DNA of 46,578 nt from Bacillota bacterium. Its GTDB lineage: Bacteria > Bacillota > Clostridia > Oscillospirales > Ethanoligenentaceae. Below are positions 42,828-46,578 of the stretch, in pieces. Location: NCBI GenBank assembly GCA_023391835.1, contig JAEWAE010000023.1, positions 1 through 46,578 on the forward strand, in the 5' to 3' direction. The notes beneath the pieces are model-generated. The model was not told where the DNA came from. It searched no databases and saw only the letters and a program-made list of their open reading frames with translations. The position numbers were made by a program, and so were the translations under genes. Each line of letters starts with the position of its first letter. Position 1 is the stretch's first letter.

Positions 42828-42847
42828 AGAATCCTGTGGCTTTTTTT
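42813..42847 (+). terminator. Terminator upstream of murA
   Basis: GCCACAG / CTGTGGC (7 bp) with an 11-base loop and seven T residues (42841-42847). It ends either the NlpC/P60 transcript, which stops 140 bases earlier, or a separate small transcript. Confidence 0.85.
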
Positions 42848-42856
42848 CTTCGGATA

Positions 42857-42865
42857 TGATATAAT
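42857..42865 (+). promoter_or_regulatory. Extended -10 promoter of murA
   Basis: TGATATAAT (TGn plus TATAAT) just after the terminator; the -35 is weak. It gives a murA leader of about 145 bases that includes GGGGA-TGT-CCCC near 42938. Confidence 0.55.
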
Positions 42866-43015
42866 AATTCGGTTGGAAATTATGGTGAATTTGCCGAAAA
42901 AGAACGAAATTGTTCTCGCACTGTGTGTGATTTTTATGGGGATGTCCCCTATAAAACCATGATAATGTGCCATACTATTTCCGGAGCAGCACATGAGAAT
43001 AAAGGAGAGGTCACC

Positions 43016-44302
43016 TTGGATAAATTTATTATCTCAGGGGGTACGAAGCTCAGGGGCGAAGTCCCGATAAGCGGTGCCAAAAACGCGGCGGTCGCAATCC
43101 TGCCAGCTACGATCCTGGCGGAAGAGCCGTGCCGCATTGAGAATATACCCAACATCAGCGACGTGTCCAGCATGATTGATATTCTTTACCAGTTGGGCGC
43201 CAATATCCGTATGGTCAACGCGACGACGATGGAAATCGATTCCTCTCATTTGATCTCCCCCGTCGTGCCGTATGAGCTGGCCCGCAAAATGCGCGCTTCT
43301 TCCTATTTTCTCGGGGCGCTCATCGGCCGGTATGCACGCGCCAAGGTCGCCATGCCGGGCGGGTGCGATTTCGGCGTGCGGCCCATCGACCAGCATATCA
43401 AGGGCTTCGAGTCGCTGGGCGTGCATATCGCGCTGGAACATGGCATGGTCGAAGCGGTGGCGGAGTCGCTGCGCGGTTGCCCCATCTATCTGGATGTGGT
43501 GAGCGTGGGCGCGACCGTCAACATCATGCTGGCGGCCGTCAAGGCGGAAGGCCAGACCGTGATCGAGAACGCGGCCAAGGAGCCGCATATCGTCGACCTC
43601 GCCAACTTTCTCAACTCCATGGGGGCAGATATCCGCGGTGCGGGCACCGACATCATCAAAATCCGCGGCGTGGAGCACCTGCATGGCTGCACCTATTCCA
43701 TTATTCCCGACCAGATCGAAGCCGGCACCTTTATGGCGGCGACCGTGGCCACGGGCGGCGACGTGCTGATCAAAAACGTCATCCCCAAGCATTTGGAATC
43801 CATTTCGGCAAAGCTTGTGGAGATGGGCGCCGAAATCGACGAGATGGATGACAGCATCCATATTTGGCGCAACGGGCCTATCCTGCGGGCCAACATCAAA
43901 ACCATGCCGCATCCCGGCTTCCCCACCGATATGCAGCCGCAGATGGCGGTGCTCATGTCGATGGCGGAGGGGACAAGCATCATCACCGAGGGCGTCTGGG
44001 ATAACCGCTTCCGCTATGTGGAAGAGCTCAAGCGCATGGGTGCGTCCATCCAGGTGGACGGCAAGATTGCGGTGATCGAGGGTGTGGGCCAGCTCACCGG
44101 CGCACCGGTCAAGGCCACCGACCTGCGGGCCGGGGCGGCGATGATGATCGCGGGCATGGTTGCCAGAGGCGCCACCGAGATCGAGGATATCCAGTATATC
44201 GAGCGCGGCTATCAGGATGTGGTGGAAAAATTCCGCGGGCTTGGCGCCGACATCCGCCGGGTCCATGTTCCGGACGCCGTCCGGGTCCCGCACGCCGGCT
44301 GA
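43016..44302 (+). CDS. murA: UDP-N-acetylglucosamine 1-carboxyvinyltransferase
   Basis: 428 residues, first committed step of peptidoglycan synthesis (PEP transfer to UDP-GlcNAc). Catalytic Cys117 is in MPGGCDFGVRPIDQH, the loop targeted by fosfomycin, so the enzyme should be fosfomycin-sensitive at this position. Lys22 and Asn23 in SGAKNAAVA bind substrate. TTG start with AAAGGAGAGG six bases upstream, matching the usual MDKFIISGG N-terminus. An in-frame ATG at 42923 would add 31 atypical residues. Followed by walJ after 43 bases. Confidence 0.96.
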   Translation: MDKFIISGGTKLRGEVPISGAKNAAVAILPATILAEEPCRIENIPNISDVSSMIDILYQLGANIRMVNATTMEIDSSHLISPVVPYELARKMRASSYFLGALIGRYARAKVAMPGGCDFGVRPIDQHIKGFESLGVHIALEHGMVEAVAESLRGCPIYLDVVSVGATVNIMLAAVKAEGQTVIENAAKEPHIVDLANFLNSMGADIRGAGTDIIKIRGVEHLHGCTYSIIPDQIEAGTFMAATVATGGDVLIKNVIPKHLESISAKLVEMGAEIDEMDDSIHIWRNGPILRANIKTMPHPGFPTDMQPQMAVLMSMAEGTSIITEGVWDNRFRYVEELKRMGASIQVDGKIAVIEGVGQLTGAPVKATDLRAGAAMMIAGMVARGATEIEDIQYIERGYQDVVEKFRGLGADIRRVHVPDAVRVPHAG

Positions 44303-44345
44303 GCCGACGTGCCACATATCGCATTTGTTAGAAAGGCACATATAC

Positions 44346-45137
44346 ATGGCGGTTTTCTGTTCGCTGTTCAGCGGGAGCAGCGGCAACAGCGTTTACATCC
44401 AAAGCGGAGGGGACGGCATCCTCATCGACGCGGGGGTCAGCCTGCGTGCCATTACCAAGGCGCTCGAAGCCATCGGCGCCGGTATGGAGCGGGTGCGGGC
44501 GGTTTTCGTCACCCACGAGCACAGCGATCATATCCGGGGCCTGCCTGTGCTGGCAGGCCATTATGATGTGCCGGTCTATGCAAGCCCCGGCACGGTGACG
44601 GGCATCGCAGCCGAAACCGGCCTGTCGGCTGACCGGCTCACACCGCTGACTACCGGCTGCTGCGCCGAAGTGGGGCAGGGGCTTTGCGTATCGTCTTTTC
44701 CCACGTCGCACGACAGCCGGGAAAGTGTGGGGTTCCGCATCCACCTCGACGGCGGGGATGTGGCCGTGGCCACCGACCTGGGGCTTGTGGATGACTCCGT
44801 ATGGGAAGGCATCCGCGAGTGCCGGCTGGTGATGCTGGAATCCAACCACGACGTGGGGATGCTCTGCAACGGGCGGTATCCTTATTTTCTCAAACGGCGG
44901 ATTCTTTCCCGCACGGGGCATCTTTCCAACGACGACTGCGCCGCCGTGCTGCCGGAGCTTGCGCAGGAAGGGACGGCCCACTTTGTGCTGGCTCATCTGA
45001 GCCGCGACAATAATTTCCCAGAGCTGGCGGTGGAAACCTCCGTGGCCCAGATGAAGCTGCATCATCTGACGGCCGATCAAGACTACACCATCGAGGCGGC
45101 CCCGCGGACGGGGCCGGGCCGTGTCTATCGGCTCTGA
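44346..45137 (+). CDS. walJ: Metallo-beta-lactamase-fold protein WalJ (YycJ)
   Basis: 263 residues. FCSLFSGSSGNSVYIQSGG is the YycJ-type N-terminus. Metal motifs are THEHSDHIRGL, TSHDS, ATDLG, and ESNHDVGML with a final LAHLSRDNN. In Firmicutes this gene is the last of the walRKHIJ operon, where it affects cell-wall/division coordination and shows 5' exonuclease-type activity in some reports. walRKHI are absent here, yet a WalR box lies 3.5 kb upstream. AGAAAGG precedes the ATG. Confidence 0.93.
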   Translation: MAVFCSLFSGSSGNSVYIQSGGDGILIDAGVSLRAITKALEAIGAGMERVRAVFVTHEHSDHIRGLPVLAGHYDVPVYASPGTVTGIAAETGLSADRLTPLTTGCCAEVGQGLCVSSFPTSHDSRESVGFRIHLDGGDVAVATDLGLVDDSVWEGIRECRLVMLESNHDVGMLCNGRYPYFLKRRILSRTGHLSNDDCAAVLPELAQEGTAHFVLAHLSRDNNFPELAVETSVAQMKLHHLTADQDYTIEAAPRTGPGRVYRL

Positions 45138-45152
45138 GGCGGGGGTGTCGGG

Positions 45153-45632
45153 TTGTTTGCAGTCGATTTGATCTGCGTCGGCGGGCTCAAAGAGCGCTTT
45201 TGGAAAGAGGCCTGTGCGGAATATGAAAAAAGGCTCGGCGGCCGCATGAAGATCCGCCTGACCGAGTTGGAAGAGGAGCATCTGCCCGCCCGCCCTTCGC
45301 CGGCCGCCATCCAAGCGGCGCTGGAAAAGGAGGCGGCGCACATCCGGGCCCGCCTGCGGCCCGGCGCGTACACCGTCGCCCTGTGCATCGACGGCGAGCG
45401 AATGGATTCCGAAGCCTTTGCCCGCTTTCTGGGGGAGCGCATGACGCTGCCCGGCGAGCTGACGTTTCTGATCGGCGGCTCCCACGGGATGGCGGACGGC
45501 ATCATCCGTCAGGCAAGGCTGCGGCTTTCGTTTTCCCCCATGACTTTCCCCCACATGATCGCCCGGGTGCTGCTTTACGAGCAGCTCTACCGTGGCGTGT
45601 CCATTCTGGAGGGGAGCCGGTATCACAAATAG
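45153..45632 (+). CDS. rlmH: 23S rRNA (pseudouridine-1915 N3)-methyltransferase RlmH
   Basis: 159 residues, SPOUT methyltransferase. FLIGGSHGMADGI forms part of the SAM knot, and MTFPHMIARVLLYEQLYRG with EGSRYHK at the C-terminus is invariant in the family. It methylates the pseudouridine at 1915 in helix 69 of 23S rRNA, a site made by RluD, encoded in this window. TTG start with a GGGGGTG ribosome-binding site. walJ next to rlmH is a standard Firmicute arrangement. Confidence 0.96.
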   Translation: MFAVDLICVGGLKERFWKEACAEYEKRLGGRMKIRLTELEEEHLPARPSPAAIQAALEKEAAHIRARLRPGAYTVALCIDGERMDSEAFARFLGERMTLPGELTFLIGGSHGMADGIIRQARLRLSFSPMTFPHMIARVLLYEQLYRGVSILEGSRYHK

Positions 45633-45662
45633 CGCCGGTTGCTTTTTTGTATAAAGAGTTTG

Positions 45663-45711
45663 AATGCGTCCGCCTATCTGCCAGTCGATGGCAGATAGGC
45701 GGACGCATTTT
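45663..45711 (+). terminator. Terminator after rlmH
   Basis: Perfect 21-base-pair inverted repeat (45663-45683 / 45689-45709), five-base loop, ending ATTTTG. Confidence 0.92.
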
Positions 45712-45725
45712 GTGCGGGAGCGTAT

Positions 45726-45754
45726 AAAAATCGCCGGCCTCCTCAGGAGCCGGC
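45726..45754 (-). terminator. Terminator of the lipoprotein gene
   Basis: Minus strand GCCGGCTCC-TGA-GGAGGCCGGC then GATTTTTA. The stop codon of the gene is the loop. Confidence 0.8.
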
Positions 45755-46240
45755 AGCGGATATGGCGGTTTGGAAACGCGGGAGCCAGTCGCTGTCTGCA
45801 ACGGAAGCGTGAGAGGCTTCCGACTGTGTCATGACCCCGTTGGAAGAGATGGACACGAAAATGCCCTCCGACGCCAGTATGGCGGTCAGGCCGTATTTCT
45901 CGTCGAGCGCTTCGAGCGTCGTCGATTTCTGCAGGGCGGTTTCCCGCAGAATTTCCAGCAAATCACGGGAAGCGTTTTTGGCCACCAGATCTTCCAGCAC
46001 GTTGGAACTGTCGAGCCGGCAGATGATCTCGCCCAGCGCGACCCGCCCGGGTGTGACGCCGATCCGCTGGGCCTCGGCCGCCACGTCGGAAACCGGCGCA
46101 AAGCTGCTGGCGGCGCTGACGGCCGCCGATCCGTTGCCGACATTGCCGGATTGCCCGCCGTGTGTTCGCCCCGCCGAGCAGGCGGCGAGAATCACGACGG
46201 CCAATATCCCGGCCGCCGGTTTCAACAGGGAAAGACGCAT
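45743..46240 (-). CDS. Putative lipoprotein of unknown function
   Basis: 165 residues. Signal peptide KPAAGILAVVILAAC with a clear lipobox (LAAC); Cys23 would be lipidated after cleavage by LspA. A Ser/Gly/Ala linker precedes a helical domain (about 60-165) containing ALGEIICRLDSSNVLEDLVAKNA and ILASEGIFVSISSNGVM. No known domain is recognised. AAAGGGGAG is seven bases before the ATG. An extended -10 promoter lies at 46301-46309. It is expressed alone between two terminators. Confidence 0.8.
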   Translation of the reverse strand: MRLSLLKPAAGILAVVILAACSAGRTHGGQSGNVGNGSAAVSAASSFAPVSDVAAEAQRIGVTPGRVALGEIICRLDSSNVLEDLVAKNASRDLLEILRETALQKSTTLEALDEKYGLTAILASEGIFVSISSNGVMTQSEASHASVADSDWLPRFQTAISAAGS

Positions 46241-46300
46241 CCGGTGGCTCCCCTTTCTTTGTGGAGTAAATACCAAATATTTTTTGCAAGAGATGCTTAT

Positions 46301-46309
46301 ATCATACCA
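46301..46309 (-). promoter_or_regulatory. Extended -10 promoter of the lipoprotein gene
   Basis: Minus strand TGGTATGAT (TGn plus TATGAT), 60 bases upstream of the ATG; no convincing -35. Confidence 0.4.
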
Positions 46310-46426
46310 TAAATCCACCTGGTTAACAGAAAACTGTCTCATAATTGTGGCTTTGTCCAAAAATGGCAAACCGGATTCCAACACACTGACGGAACCGGCG
46401 GCCCCGCTTGCCGTATCCGGAAGAAT

Positions 46427-46452
46427 AAAAGCCCGGTTTTACCCGGGCTTTT
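46427..46452. terminator. Orphan terminator-like hairpin
   Basis: AAAAGCCCGG / CCGGGCTTTT (10 bp) with a six-base centre and T-runs on both strands. No gene on either strand ends here; 46241-46426 shows nothing beyond the minus-strand promoter. Confidence 0.7.
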
Positions 46453-46461
46453 CAGTCTGTC

Positions 46462-46492
46462 GAAAAAGGTCTAGCGAAAGCTGGGCTTTTTC
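46462..46492. other. GAAA-tetraloop hairpin near the right edge
   Basis: The segment from GAAAAAG to CTTTTTC folds into about 13 pairs (three G-U wobbles or less, one bulge) capped by AGC-GAAA-GCT. It lies between the orphan terminator and the start of the next gene. A second terminator or an RNA element; undecided. Confidence 0.5.
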
Positions 46493-46528
46493 GTTGTAAA
46501 ATAGTAAAATAGAAATAGGTGATGAAAG

Positions 46529-46578
46529 ATGTTGGAACGGGAAAAGCTACGCAGAGATGCAGTAGAATTTGTGAACAC
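46529..46578 (+). CDS. Start of a truncated gene at the right edge
   Basis: ATG at 46529 preceded by AGGTGATG opens a frame of 16 codons (MLEREKLRRDAVEFVN) that runs off the window. The upstream ATG at 46522 is also open but less well placed. Too little sequence to name. Base composition is visibly AT-richer than the other genes here. Confidence 0.4.
   Translation, partial: MLEREKLRRDAVEFVN

Noticed and set aside
45831..46499. 222-codon plus-strand frame over the lipoprotein gene
   Set aside because: Most of it is antisense to the lipoprotein gene, which has a lipobox, a good ribosome-binding site and its own terminator.
1..46578. CRISPR arrays, tRNA or rRNA genes, insertion sequences
   Set aside because: Looked for on both strands; no regularly spaced repeats, cloverleaf sequences, transposase motifs or terminal inverted repeats were found.

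Overview
This 46.6-kb window is a GC-rich piece of a bacterial chromosome. Gene content and order point to a spore-forming member of the Clostridia (Bacillota), probably Oscillospiraceae-like. The pointers are the darA-holB-ricT-trmN-rsmI block, the miaB-ricA/F-mutS-mutL-miaA-hfq block, the sepF-yggT-ylmH-divIVA-ileS-lspA-rluD block, walJ next to rlmH, a YyaC spore-protease-like gene, and promoter motifs resembling those of sporulation sigma factors. This assignment is inference; no rRNA or tRNA gene is present to confirm it. Almost everything is housekeeping, and I see no transposase, phage module or CRISPR array.

Layout, left to right. (1) 1-5722, plus strand: a truncated Orn/Lys/Arg-decarboxylase-like gene, darA (c-di-AMP receptor), holB, ricT, a free-standing small ferredoxin with its own promoter and terminator, then trmN6/yabB and rsmI. 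(2) 5719-7692, minus strand: yyaC preceded by three small uncharacterised genes, with a SigE-like promoter at the head of the cluster. (3) 7785-9435, plus strand: a YfcE-type phosphoesterase and ychF. (4) 9584-10685, minus strand: a flavodoxin and an HD-domain protein. (5) 11061-15872: an orphan 71-codon gene behind a SigK/SigE-like promoter, a DeoR-family repressor, and the divergent deoxysugar operon fucA-rhaB-fucO with four TGCGCA repeats in the shared control region. (6) 15944-23984: tRNA modification, mismatch repair and Hfq (miaB, ricA/F-like, mutS, mutL, miaA, hfq). (7) 23981-33593: a membrane-fusion-like protein, yggS, sepF, yggT, ylmH, divIVA, ileS, lspA, rluD and a HAD phosphatase, covering cell division, isoleucyl-tRNA charging and lipoprotein maturation. 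(8) 33654-35450: a two-subunit transketolase. (9) 35522-38518, minus strand: a membrane-anchored phosphodiester-glycosidase-domain protein followed by two YibE/F membrane proteins, all overlapping. (10) 38667-40583: ilvE with a structured leader, then luxS. (11) 40660-42672: a LysM-G5-NlpC/P60 cell-wall hydrolase behind a textbook WalR box. (12) 42688-45711: a possible small transcript, murA, walJ and rlmH. (13) 45726-46578: a minus-strand lipoprotein gene, an AT-richer stretch with two orphan hairpins, and the first codons of a gene running off the window.

Links between regions: RicT and a RicA/RicF-type protein are both encoded here, and both carry Fe-S-type cysteine sets. The WalR box and walJ suggest the WalRK cell-wall system, whose kinase and regulator lie outside the window. 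The SigE-, SigF- and SigK-like motifs fall in front of genes with no housekeeping role (the three-gene cluster, yyaC and the 71-codon gene). The points most worth a second look are that uncharacterised cluster, the WalR box, the DeoR operator array, the leader before ilvE, and the small transcribed unit between the NlpC/P60 gene and murA.
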